Source: Coemansia sp. RSA 487 (Eukaryota > Kickxellomycota > Kickxellomycetes > Kickxellales > Kickxellaceae). Taken from it: a stretch of DNA of 64,000 nucleotides. The notes under the pieces are model-generated. The model did no database searches. It saw only the letters and a program-made list of their open reading frames with translations, and was not told the origin of the DNA. The stretch is from NCBI GenBank assembly GCA_027577595.1, contig JANBRJ010000027.1, positions 62,001-126,000 on the forward strand, written 5' to 3'. Below, one piece after another: positions 37,301-46,093 of this stretch; within the stretch, counting starts at the first letter, position 1; every line of letters begins with the position of its first letter. The translations under genes and the position numbers were made by a program.

Positions 37301-37675
37301 CGTTCTGCAGTCTGTCTAATAGTGATGTGTTCGTATCGCCGGCCAGGAACGACGAACCTTGGCCAAGCCCAGTAAACCCGTTGATATTGCTGCTGTTTAG
37401 ATAATCAAGACTCGATGTTGCGTCTTCTTCGACCCCTTCCTCTTCAATGCCGTATGGTCTATTGCCCAGCAGGTGCGCCGCCCTTCTGCCTGACTGGAAG
37501 CTTTGCTGAAACTGTTGTTGTCTTTCAGCAGACCCGCGAAGATCGGCAATAGATTTGCTGTTGCCGCCAAGACTATTGTTGGGCTTTCCTAAAAGTCGTT
37601 TGCTTACTGATCGCCGAAGTCCTCCTGGTATTCGCCGGTTATCGCCGCTGACAGCGCCTAAATCAGATTTGTGAA
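28340..37675 (-). CDS. Sec7/PH-domain Arf guanine-nucleotide exchange factor (3 exons seen, 5' exon missing)
   Basis: Three leftward exons join cleanly: A 37675-36369, B 34874-34434 and C 33115-28340. Junctions are ATG|GTAAGC to CTCATGTAG|ATT and AAG|GTAAGC to CCGCTTTAG|AAA, both phase 0. They give about 2174 residues. The Sec7 domain (about 31.7-31.24 kb) keeps the glutamic finger in YLRGESQVIDRL and the YSTLLLNTDLHI motif. A PH domain (about 29.73-29.34 kb) starts GVLVRKHLFERAGKKASHR and ends near LRDWVAACNYW. The order disordered N-terminus, Sec7, linker, PH resembles fungal Syt1-type and EFA6-type Arf-GEFs that act at Golgi or plasma membrane. The remainder is Ser-rich with polyGln and polySer. 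Exon A begins at CATCTGTAG|TT in phase 1, with TACTAAC about 70 bases before. It lacks an early ATG, so an upstream exon is required. Confidence 0.88.
33116..34433 (-). other. Intron between exons B and C of the Arf-GEF gene
   Basis: 1318 bases, GTAAGC to a strong pyrimidine tract plus TTTAG. A run of about 10 G lies near 33936. No embedded gene recognised. Confidence 0.75.
34875..36368 (-). other. Intron between exons A and B of the Arf-GEF gene
   Basis: 1494 bases, GTAAGC to TGTAG. Open frames within it are short and uncharacteristic. No RNA gene recognised. Confidence 0.75.
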
Positions 37676-38495
37676 CTACAGATGATATTATCAGACACAT
37701 CCAAGAATGATGCGCAGAGGATTCCAATGCATTGTTTGTGGGTTAGTACATTGAATATCATCATTTCAAAACAAGATACAGGGGAGAGAGAATAATGATA
37801 CATGATATTTTTCAGGTCCTCCCCACTTTCCCCTCCTTCCCCTATTCATCATCTCACTCAAGCGTAGCTGGAGAATCAAGAAGCTTTTTTTTTTTGAACA
37901 GGACTGGGCTGAGCCATATTGTGATCTGCATCTGCCTTTGTTGCAAGACATTCGATTTAGGAATGGGAATCACATGGTTCTGTGGCGCAAACGATGGCAG
38001 AAGAAAAGGAAGTGGGACATATTTGGGAGGAGAGGGGGAAATTTGAATATTGACGTGAAAAGAAAACAGGACCAGAGTCTGCAAAAGGTACGAGACCAGG
38101 GGGAGGGGAATGATACATGTGAACTGTATGCTTATTGGTTTGGTCGGTGGTCCCTTCTGACCAACGAGACTTTCAAAAGGTGGTTTGATCGGGAACATAT
38201 TCTCCTATGTCGTGTGGCTATTGTCCACAAAAAAGATGCGTCTTTACACAAGGAGAAGGGAGGCGCTAGAGCAAGAACGTACACATCAGTGAAATAAAAA
38301 GATGCCTGCTTCGTATTTGGCCAAACGTCCTCAGGAGAAATGGAAAAATCGTATCCGTGCGTTTTACAAAATAGTGTCCAGAGCGCTGTTTAAAATATCT
38401 GCCACCTCCACGTATGACAAGAAATACCCGAAAATTCGAGAAATTCAAAGGCTGAGAAGAAGACACGCGAATTAAAGGAAATAGAGGAAATAACA

Positions 38496-38533
38496 AGAGT
38501 AGAGTAGAATAGAGTAGAGCAGAGCAGAGTAGA
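38496..38533. repeat. Imperfect AGAGT/AGAGC pentamer microsatellite
   Basis: About 38 bases of AGAGT, AGAAT and AGAGC units in tandem, inside the presumed intron upstream of the Arf-GEF. Confidence 0.8.
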
Positions 38534-39197
38534 AACAAGTGGCAGACCAGTGCACCAAAAATTGGTTCCTGCCGGAAATAAGCAGAATGGCCAAAACAAA
38601 ACAAAAAAATGAAACGCAAGCGTCAAAAGAAAATAAGCGTGGGGAGGGAGAGGGGAAGGAGAAGAAAAAAGAAAACACAAAGGTCTGGGTTGTTATTTTG
38701 TTCGCGAGCTTACAACTAGGAAACAAAAGACAGGCTTTTTTGTTGTTCGATTTGTCTGAGACTGGTTGGAGAGACGAACCATGCTTTGGACACAAGTGGG
38801 AGGGGGGACTCCTTTGGCAGATGAAGAAAGATGATCAACCAAGAAGCATGGTGTTTCTCAATGTGCATCTGTTCGTTTTTCTTTTCTACACTGCAGGAAC
38901 GCAGATCTAACCAGTGTGGAGAAAACAGACAAGGAATGGGTTGTTCTGGGGCTAAAGTCAATTGGCAAAAGCAAAATACGAGGTTGTTTTGAGGAAAATC
39001 CATCTCTTGCTGAATAATGCGTTCAGAAAAAGTTAATTCCATCGTCAATTGCCATAAAAACACACGAGATCCACCATAGGATCGAAAAGACATTAAAACA
39101 TACCAACAAACAAGCAAGCTTTAGCGCAGCAGATGTCGAGAAAAATAGTCCAAATATTTTGTCGCAGGAAAGGAAAGAAGAGAAGCGGATAAACACA

Positions 39198-39205
39198 TTT
39201 ATATA
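39198..39205 (-). promoter_or_regulatory. Possible TATA box for the Arf-GEF transcript
   Basis: TATATAAA reads leftwards here and is followed by a CT-rich stretch and then the GTATGT donor near 39107. That is the order expected for a promoter, short leader exon and first intron. Position-based inference only. Confidence 0.25.
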
Positions 39206-39903
39206 GGTGCGTGCAATATGATATCAGCGCATGTAGCCATAGCATGACAATTCAGGTATTGCTTGATAAAAAGAATGTTGCAAACATCCTGTTTCCAGTT
39301 GCTCTATTTTTGTAACATGAAGCCTGTTTGATGTCTGTGCCTTTTCAGATTTATCTTTTGTTTAGCCTCTCCTCCCCCACCATATGGGGAATATAAGGAA
39401 AGGGCCCAGGGGAAGGAAGAGCATGGGAACATTTTGGGAAGTAACTTTGCCGAATCTGGAGAGAAAGGCTCGTGCAATTGTGGTGGGTCGGAGGAATAAA
39501 AGGACGAGCCAAAAAAGGTCTAATTTGGGAACCAGACAATAAGGCATTTTGGAAGAATGGATTTGCGGCTGTTTTTGTTTTTATCAATTGAAAAAAAGAC
39601 ATTTCCTTTGCTCACGCAAGCAACAACAAAATGAACATGTTTGCCGACAATTGGCGGTGTGCAGCTCAAGCGATTGTAGTTACCTATTCTTCCTTGGCAG
39701 CTCAAGTGTGGCACAGAACAATCAAAGCAAATAGATAAAATCGTTTTCTTTTTTGGCAGAAAGAAATCACTGCCACAGCCAGTGCTGAAAATGCGGTGCT
39801 GGAAAAATCCCAAACAAGCAGTTCTTCAAATTGAAAATATTGGCCATATGCACAGCCAAAGCGTTTAAAAAGGGGAACTAACAACAAAAGCTACACAGCC
39901 TAC

Positions 39904-41423
39904 TCATATCGAGATCATGTCTTCGCGGGCAGGGCCGGTACCGATCCACTTGACGGGAACGTCAATGTCCTTCTCGATAAAGCGCACGTACTTCTGGCAG
40001 TTCTCGGGGAGCTCGTCAAAGGAGCGGCACTTGCTGATGCTTTGGCTCCACCCAGGAAGCGTCACATAGTTGACAGTGGCGGTTTCCAGGTCTTCCAGGT
40101 CGGCCGGGAACGACGTGACTTCCTTGCCATTAATCGTGTACGACACAGCGACCTTGATCTCGTCAAAGACATCCAGCACGTCGAGCTTGGTCAGGTTGAT
40201 GCTGGTGTACCCGTTGACCATTGTCGAGTAGCGCAGAACAACCAGATCCAGCCACCCGCAGCGGCGCGGGCGGCCGGTGGTGACTCCGTATTCGGCGCCG
40301 ACGTCGCGCAGCTTCTGCCCAACCTCATCAGTCAGCTCGCTGGGGAACGGGCCGCCGCCAACGCGCGTGGTGTACGCCTTGGCAACGCCGATGACGTCGC
40401 CGATCCTGCTGGGCGGGATCCCCAGGCCCGTGCACACACCGCCAACTCCCGTGTTGGAGCTGGTAACGTAAGGGTATGTGCCAAAGTCAAGATCAAGCAT
40501 CAGTGCGTTGGCGCCCTCAACAAGGACCCGCTTTCCGGTCCTCAGCGACTTGTGCAGGTACTCGACCGAATCGATGACGAACGGCCGCAGCCGCTCGGCC
40601 AGCTGGCTGTAGCGCTGGAGCTCGGTCTCGACGTCGTACTCGAACTCGCCGTAGCGGCGGAAGCGTGCAGCAACGATGGTGCGCAGCCGCTTTGCAAACT
40701 CGTCCGGGTGGTACAGGTGGTGCACGCGAATGCCCGACCGCGATGCCTTGGACGAGTACGCCGGTCCAATGCCCTTCTTGGTCGTGCCGATGGAGCCACG
40801 CCCGAGCTCGCCCTCCTTCATGCCGTCGACGATCTGGTGGAAGTCAAACACAAGGTGGCAGCGGTCGGAGATGAAGAGGCGCCCGTCACAGTCCAGGCCT
40901 TGCGACTCGAGGTCCTCCAGCTCCTTGAAAAAGCTGGGCAGATGCACGACCACACCGGAGCCAACCACAGAGACGCACTCCTTGTTGACAAGCCCCGAAG
41001 GAAGCATGTGGAAGGCGTACTTGATGCCGTCGACGACGATGGTGTGGCCGGCGTTGTTACCGCCCTAGAAAAAAAAGAAAAAACCGTGCGGGGGGGTTTG
41101 TTGGCTTGGTTAGTTTGGGATGTGGCTGGAGAGGGGCTGATCCTCTTCATCACTGCTGGTAATCAGAAAAAACCGGTAGTTTGTATCTGGGTGTGTGTGA
41201 CCATGATAACGGCTGACTCTGCTAATGATTCATCTTGCAGGCTTTTGCTGCTGGCAGCTCAAAGCTTGCCTACAGGCAATCAAAGCATGGTGACCGGGCT
41301 TCTTACCTGGCAGCGCACACAGACATCGATGTCCTTGGCGAGAATGTCGACAAGCTTGCCCTTGCCCTCGTCGCCCCACTGGGAGCCGAGCACGACCGAG
41401 ACCTTGTTGATGTTATCAGACAT
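39904..41423 (-). CDS. ADE12: Adenylosuccinate synthetase (2 exons)
   Basis: Makes adenylosuccinate from IMP, GTP and aspartate in AMP synthesis. Exon 1 (41423-41307) ends at CAG|GTAAGA and exon 2 (41064-39904) starts after TTTTCTAG, phase 0, across a 242-base intron. The product has 425 residues, the usual length. Exon 1 holds the GTP/IMP loop [11 protein letters not shown]. Exon 2 opens with [13 protein letters not shown], then [49 protein letters not shown] and the C-terminal [13 protein letters not shown]. All key motifs are intact. The intron separates the first nucleotide loop from the GGNNAGHT motif. Divergent from DUS1, 803 bases between starts. Cytosolic. Confidence 0.97.
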
Positions 41424-42226
41424 TGGCTGAGCAAAGGGAGAAAAGAAGAAGCTGGCAGCGTCGTGTATCTTGCAGCAGCGAGCAGAGAAGAAGGAAAAAA
41501 AACGTTCCCTTTAGCTAAATCACTTTAGGCAGTGAAGAGTATGTTACCACGAACGGGTAATATAAAAAAGTGGAGGTGAATGGATCAAAAAGAAAAGAGC
41601 CATTAGTTTCAAATATATGGAAATTGGGCGGCCGGGCTTGGCTTTTATAGCGATCGCTCTCGCCCCTCCCCAAAAAAAACTGCCAGTTTTTTCAATCTGA
41701 AACACAATACCCGTGTACAAGTTCCGTGAGATCAGTTGCTATCTCCAGGTTGCAATTTGCAAAGACAATTTCTGCTTCAACGCGCATAATGAACCAACCA
41801 CCACTAAGCATTTGCTTAGGTGCGGCGAATAGCGGAAGCGGATGTGACTGTTCCTTGAAACACTGTGCGGCTCGTTCAAGCGCTGGCTGCAGCTTGGACG
41901 AGCTGCATTAACCAACAAATCAAATTTGTATCAAAAAAAAAAACAAAAAAAAAAAGCCAAAGATCGCATTTGCGCTTTCTCTTTATTTTTTATTTTGCTT
42001 TGTTTTATTTTTCAATTTCACTTTCTGTTCTACTATTTCTGCCATTAATAATCCCTTTCCTCCCTGTTCAGTGCTTCTACAGCAGCAAGGACAGAAAAAA
42101 GACACAATTCATCAGGCCAGCAGCAGCTTCAAAACGCTCTGGAGCGCATTCCAGCATATACTTTTCAGGACCACGGCCAGCACTTTGGCCAACAAACGCC
42201 CAGCAGCAGCAGTACACACAGCAAAG
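41424..42226. other. Divergent promoter region of ADSS and DUS1
   Basis: 803 bases. A/T-rich tracts at 41931-41960 and a long pyrimidine tract ending CCTCCCTGTTCAG at 42070 look like the 3' end of an intron in the DUS1 leader. A small rightward frame from ATG 41789 could splice into the DUS1 frame (see DUS1). Confidence 0.5.
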
Positions 42227-43531
42227 ATGACGGTCAGCGATAACAGTCAAACAAAGGATGGAGCCACAGAGGCCACAAAACCACCACACTTTACGATGAC
42301 GGAGGACGAGATAATAGCAAAGTTTCCGACCCGGCTGCGCGGATACGATTTGTACCGCAAGATGGACAGCCCACGGCACATCGTAGCACCCATGGTGGAC
42401 CAGTCAGAGCTGGCTTGGCGCATGCTGTCGCGCAACTACGGGGCGGATCTGTGCTACACGCCAATGTTCCACGCTAAGTTCTTTGGCGACGAGAACCCAA
42501 AGTACCGCAACGAGCATTGGCAGACAAACGAGACCGACAGACCGGTGTTTGTGCAGTTTTGTGCAAACGACCCCGACGTGCTTCTGAAAGCCGCGCAGTG
42601 CATTGGCAAGGACGCCGATGCCGTGGACCTCAACCTTGGGTGTCCGCAGCATATTGCGCGGCGCGGACACTACGGGTCGTATCTGATGGAGGACTGGGAC
42701 CTGATCAGCCGGCTCATCCGCAAGCTGCACGAGAACCTTGAGATCCCCGTGACCGCCAAGATCCGCGTGTACCCGGAGGTCGAGAAAACGGTGGCCTACG
42801 CAAAGATGGTTGAGGCAGCCGGCGCGCAAATCATCACAGTGCATGGGCGGCTGCGCGAGCAAAAGGGCCATAAGACGGGGCTGGCCGAGTGGGCCAAGAT
42901 CAAGGCTGTCAAGGACGCCGTCAGCGTGCCAGTGTTCGCCAACGGAAACATCCTATATTTTGAGGACATCCAGCGGTGCATCGACGAGACCGGCGTCGAC
43001 GGCGTCATGTCTGCCGAAACCAACCTGTACAACCCGGCGCTTTTCTCGGGTAAGATCCTTTCTACGTGGCAGATGGCCGAAGAGTACTTGCGCATCTGCG
43101 ACTCCGTGCCCACAAACGCGTCGTATATCCGCGGCCATCTGTTCAAACTGTTCCGGTACAGCTTGCCTATCCATGTCGATTTGCGAAAGCGGCTGGCGGA
43201 AGCCCGGTCGATGGACGAGTACTGGCAGTTTGTGCGCGACATCAAGGCCCGCCTCACCAAGGATGCCGAGGAGGCGGAGACAAAATTCGATCCGGACAAC
43301 TATGAGACCAACGAGTTTGGGTACCGTGTGTATCCGCACTGGATATGCCAACCAGCGCTGCGCTTCGAGCACGACAAGGAGCACTCGCAGTCCAAGCGCC
43401 TGTTAAACGAGGCGCAGATCAAAAAAGACGCTGGTTCCAAGATCGCAGATAGCAGTTCCAAAGCTGGAGAAGGCCCGGAGGAATGCGTTGTAGAGAATGA
43501 TTGCAAGAGACAAAAGGTCTCTGCTGCCTAG
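42227..43531 (+). CDS. DUS1: tRNA-dihydrouridine synthase, Dus1 type
   Basis: 434 residues from ATG 42227 (MTVSDNSQ). FMN- and NADPH-dependent reduction of uridine in the tRNA D-loop; Dus1 acts at positions 16/17 in yeast. Motifs seen: VAPMVDQSELAWR for FMN binding, the catalytic Cys in DLNLGCPQHIARRGHYG, K and R in TAKIRVYP, TVHGRLREQKG, and FANGNI. There is no CCCH zinc finger, unlike Dus3. The frame stays open for 52 codons upstream, back to a strong acceptor at 42070. ATG 41789 followed by AG|GTGCGG would join in phase and add about 62 residues that are basic and Gln/Ser-rich, possibly mitochondrial. That longer form is speculative because the donor is weak. Confidence 0.95.
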   Translation: MTVSDNSQTKDGATEATKPPHFTMTEDEIIAKFPTRLRGYDLYRKMDSPRHIVAPMVDQSELAWRMLSRNYGADLCYTPMFHAKFFGDENPKYRNEHWQTNETDRPVFVQFCANDPDVLLKAAQCIGKDADAVDLNLGCPQHIARRGHYGSYLMEDWDLISRLIRKLHENLEIPVTAKIRVYPEVEKTVAYAKMVEAAGAQIITVHGRLREQKGHKTGLAEWAKIKAVKDAVSVPVFANGNILYFEDIQRCIDETGVDGVMSAETNLYNPALFSGKILSTWQMAEEYLRICDSVPTNASYIRGHLFKLFRYSLPIHVDLRKRLAEARSMDEYWQFVRDIKARLTKDAEEAETKFDPDNYETNEFGYRVYPHWICQPALRFEHDKEHSQSKRLLNEAQIKKDAGSKIADSSSKAGEGPEECVVENDCKRQKVSAA

Positions 43532-44163
43532 ATTTTGCTGGAAGTATTTATGTATAGAAGTGGTATTGAAACAAGAAGAAAACGAAAACTGTAGCAGAAG
43601 GGAACCCAGGAGAGGCTTACTTTGGCCTTGCGTACTTGAGAGGCATTGTTGGATCCCACACAAGATTAGGCTGTTGCCGTTGCTGTTGCTGTTGCTTTCA
43701 TCGGCGCCAATATATAGAACCAGTGCTGGGCCATAGTGCCCCCATGGAGTATAGTGGCCACGCATTGTTTCCATTGTTTATTACCCACCGGCTGATACAG
43801 GCGCTGCAGAAAACATGCCCACAGGTCAGTGCTACTGCCTGAAGACGCACTGCATCGCTAAGCCCGGCCCTACTTCTAGAACCATTTGGCATTTTAACTC
43901 CAAGAAACCGCTCGTAGCAAACAATGCAAACAGTTTTGCTTCAAAACTTGAATTCTCGGAGTTTAAAAATAAATGACAAGTTTGGAAAATTAGTCCCAAA
44001 TAGAAAAAAAGAAAATAAAGAATGCTGTCAACTGAAAGCCACCAACCCACCCAAGCTCATTTCATGCGGAAGAAATAGGGACAATCTTATTTCTTTCTCC
44101 TTCGTACACGCTCTTTGGGACCAAAAGAAAATCCTTTCAACTAGTCTTGATCCACAGCTTTAT
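43532..44163. other. Spacer between convergent DUS1 and arrestin, containing the RING relic
   Basis: 632 bases of 3' flanks. The only recognisable content is the leftward RING-finger relic at 43698-43940, listed separately. Confidence 0.55.
43698..43940 (-). pseudogene. Decayed RING-finger fragment
   Basis: A leftward frame open from just after a TGA at 43943-43941 to a stop at 43698 reads CIVCYERF, a variable loop, then LTCGHVFCSACISRW. This is the C-x2-C, C-G-H, C-x2-C core of a RING domain and is too specific to be chance. Where the last zinc pair should follow (CPLC type), the sequence is AWPLYS, so both expected Cys are replaced, each explicable by one base change. There is no start codon before CIVC and no intact continuation, so this is most likely a relic of a host E3 ligase gene. 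A GGTAATA donor directly after SRW leaves room for a spliced gene, but no downstream CPxC exon is visible before DUS1. Confidence 0.5.
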
Positions 44164-45540
44164 CTATATCGAGTACGACGGCGGGTCAGCACCAAGCGGC
44201 ACGGAGACCGGTGCTGGAATCGTCCGCAGCGGCAGCTTTGATGACAGGCGGCGATTGTTTACACGCGACACCATGCCCTTGAGCGCACCGCTCGTGCTTT
44301 TGCTTGCACTGCCGTTGAAGCGCGGATAAAAGTCAACAAACACGTCATATCTGACCTGGATATCGGGGGTGTGTACGTCTGGCTGAATTTGCTCTGGTAC
44401 TGCAATCACCCACTCGACTTTGATCTTCTCGCCGCTGCCATTGATAGCCTTGGACAGATCCAATGAGCGCGCAACAAAGGCATCAGCCATTATGCGCTTG
44501 GTCCAAAACAAGTACACACTGTCGTCGGCATCGGCTACCAGATCATGATCGGTCATATAGCACACGCGCTGGACCAGCTTAGCTCGCACTTTGTACGCAG
44601 TAACTGTGAGCTTGTTGCCAGCCAGCTCGGTCCCAGTGGGCTGGTACGTGGGTGGACAGCTAATGGGGATGGTCTGATCATCCGCATTGCTGGCCATGCT
44701 GGCAGAGTCTGACAAATCGCTGCTGTTTTGGCTGTTGTCGTTAGAGGCGCCGGCGATCCTGGACAGCGCTGCAAACTCGACGGGCGTAAAATCAGGCGTC
44801 TGGCCTGGCGGATACACCTCGAGTGCAAACCCAACCATGTCGCCTGGCGTGGTGACGTTCCTGTCCATTGTTATGCGGAATGGCAGCTTTCCAGTCCCCG
44901 ATGTGCCGGACCCAAGCGTGCCAACCCTGGTGATCGGCCCAACATGAGCCAAAAGATCGGTCTGCTCGTCATTGCCTTCGCTATCCGCTGGGTACCTGAC
45001 CACAGGCACCGTGCATTGTGCTTTGGCAGTGCCATTTACGAGCGGAAGTAGCATTTTCAAGTATGACGAGCCCTTCTTATCAACAGTCGCCGTTACAATA
45101 TACTCGACTGTGCACCGGGGCACGCTAATAGACGGCGCCAAATTGCTGCTCTTCAGTACAAACTCAAAGGGCACCCGATACGTTCCAACCGAATATAGCC
45201 CATCGCCCTCGGTGTTTAGGTCGAGCAGTTTCTCTTGCTTGGCTATCACTTTCTTTTGCGATCCAACGCTGCCCATCTGCTGAATGTTTTCCAAGTTCTT
45301 GGTTCCGACAAAAGAGGCCTTTATTTGGCCATGCATCCGCTGCACTTCGCGGCAAATGACCACGATATGCCCGCGCACAACAAGCTGCGGCTGCTGCGCG
45401 GTTGAACGGATCACGGCTGGTGTTTCTTGGAGCTCTATTTGGAGCTCCAGTTTCTTGGATCCCTGGATGCCAACAGATGGCGTAAATGTTGACTGGACAT
45501 CTGTGTTGTTGGGTGGTGCTTTCACAGTTGCGGTCACCAT
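44164..45540 (-). CDS. Alpha-arrestin-like adaptor with C-terminal PPxY motif
   Basis: 458 residues from ATG 45540. Arrestin N-like beta domain (about residues 15-185: LELQIELQETPAVIRS, VVRGHIVVICREVQRM, YRVPFEFVLKSSNLAPS, RCTVEYIVTATV) and C-like domain (about 225-420: LPFRITMDRNVTTPGDMV, LTVTAYKVRAKLVQRV, IQVRYDVFVDFYPRF). The tail ends PPSYSI, a PPxY motif that in ART/Rod adaptors binds the WW domains of Rsp5/Nedd4 ligases. Likely role: recruiting a ubiquitin ligase to plasma-membrane transporters for endocytosis; cargo unknown. A Ser/Asn/Asp insertion lies in the C-like domain. Divergent from the nucleotidyltransferase gene, 553 bases apart. Confidence 0.85.
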   Translation of the reverse strand: MVTATVKAPPNNTDVQSTFTPSVGIQGSKKLELQIELQETPAVIRSTAQQPQLVVRGHIVVICREVQRMHGQIKASFVGTKNLENIQQMGSVGSQKKVIAKQEKLLDLNTEGDGLYSVGTYRVPFEFVLKSSNLAPSISVPRCTVEYIVTATVDKKGSSYLKMLLPLVNGTAKAQCTVPVVRYPADSEGNDEQTDLLAHVGPITRVGTLGSGTSGTGKLPFRITMDRNVTTPGDMVGFALEVYPPGQTPDFTPVEFAALSRIAGASNDNSQNSSDLSDSASMASNADDQTIPISCPPTYQPTGTELAGNKLTVTAYKVRAKLVQRVCYMTDHDLVADADDSVYLFWTKRIMADAFVARSLDLSKAINGSGEKIKVEWVIAVPEQIQPDVHTPDIQVRYDVFVDFYPRFNGSASKSTSGALKGMVSRVNNRRLSSKLPLRTIPAPVSVPLGADPPSYSI

Positions 45541-46093
45541 GTCTACTCTAGCCTAATCTTGTCTGCTCTTGTCTAGTTGCAATGCGAATATTAACGTTTC
45601 GGGAGGAGGCTATAGTAGATTTAATAAAGAATGTTTCGATGGAACAAAAAGAACTGTTTTATACAGCCGGAATATTGGGAAATTTACGTTGAGCCCAAGG
45701 AAAAATATCAATGCGCCAAGAGATAAAGCGCGGGGGTCATGTGCAGGGGGTGGGATGCATCGCAGCGGCCTTTCCTCTTGCATCTAGCATCATGCATCAT
45801 CATGTCCTTGATTTACAAAACCTATGATCTGATTCTGAGAGATCAGAGTCTGTTTGTTTATTTTTGATGGGCAAACTAGTGCACCAAGCTAGCAGTGCGA
45901 AAACAGAGTGGCTTGTAAGATGAATGTCAACATTTCGAGAACAAGGAGTTGTCCAATTTTGCCTTTTTACAACGAAAATAGTGCACAAGTCTTTCTCTTT
46001 TCCACTTGCTCACGCTTGCTTTCTTTTGGTTTTTTTTGCTTTTATCAGTAAACGGATTCGTTAAATCCAAAAGCAAATTAAAAAAAAAAAAGT
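45541..46093. other. Divergent promoter region of arrestin and nucleotidyltransferase 1
   Basis: 553 bases. It contains a GC-rich patch with GGGGGTGGG near 45749 and repeated CATCAT triplets near 45785-45800, then AT-rich sequence with an A run just before the start at 46094. No gene recognised. Confidence 0.5.

Larger units (their letters stand above)
37676..39903. other. Region upstream of Arf-GEF exon A, probably holding its first exon and promoter
   Basis: 2.2 kb. The part next to exon A is intronic (TACTAAC branch point, CTGTAG acceptor) and purine-rich on the plus strand up to about 39.1 kb. A candidate leftward donor TTG|GTATGT lies near 39107, about 90 bases downstream of a leftward TATATAAA. 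The ADSS 3' flank occupies the right end. No confident coding exon could be chosen. Confidence 0.45.

Noticed and set aside
38716-39090. Leftward frame beginning MSFRSYGGSR as first coding exon of the Arf-GEF
   Set aside because: No phase-compatible donor before its stop; composition is not convincing.
39107-39243. Leftward frame from an ATG near 39243 to the GTATGT donor as coding exon 1 of the Arf-GEF
   Set aside because: Phase fits, but the peptide is hydrophobic and the frame contains the TATATAAA, so a promoter plus noncoding leader is likelier.
40042-41430. 462-residue rightward frame antisense to adenylosuccinate synthetase
   Set aside because: Shadow of the synthetase exons and intron; no protein family.
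43617-43800. Small spliced leftward protein in other frames near the RING relic
   Set aside because: Phase-possible joins exist, but the peptides are short and without any motif; the RING frame is the only specific signal.
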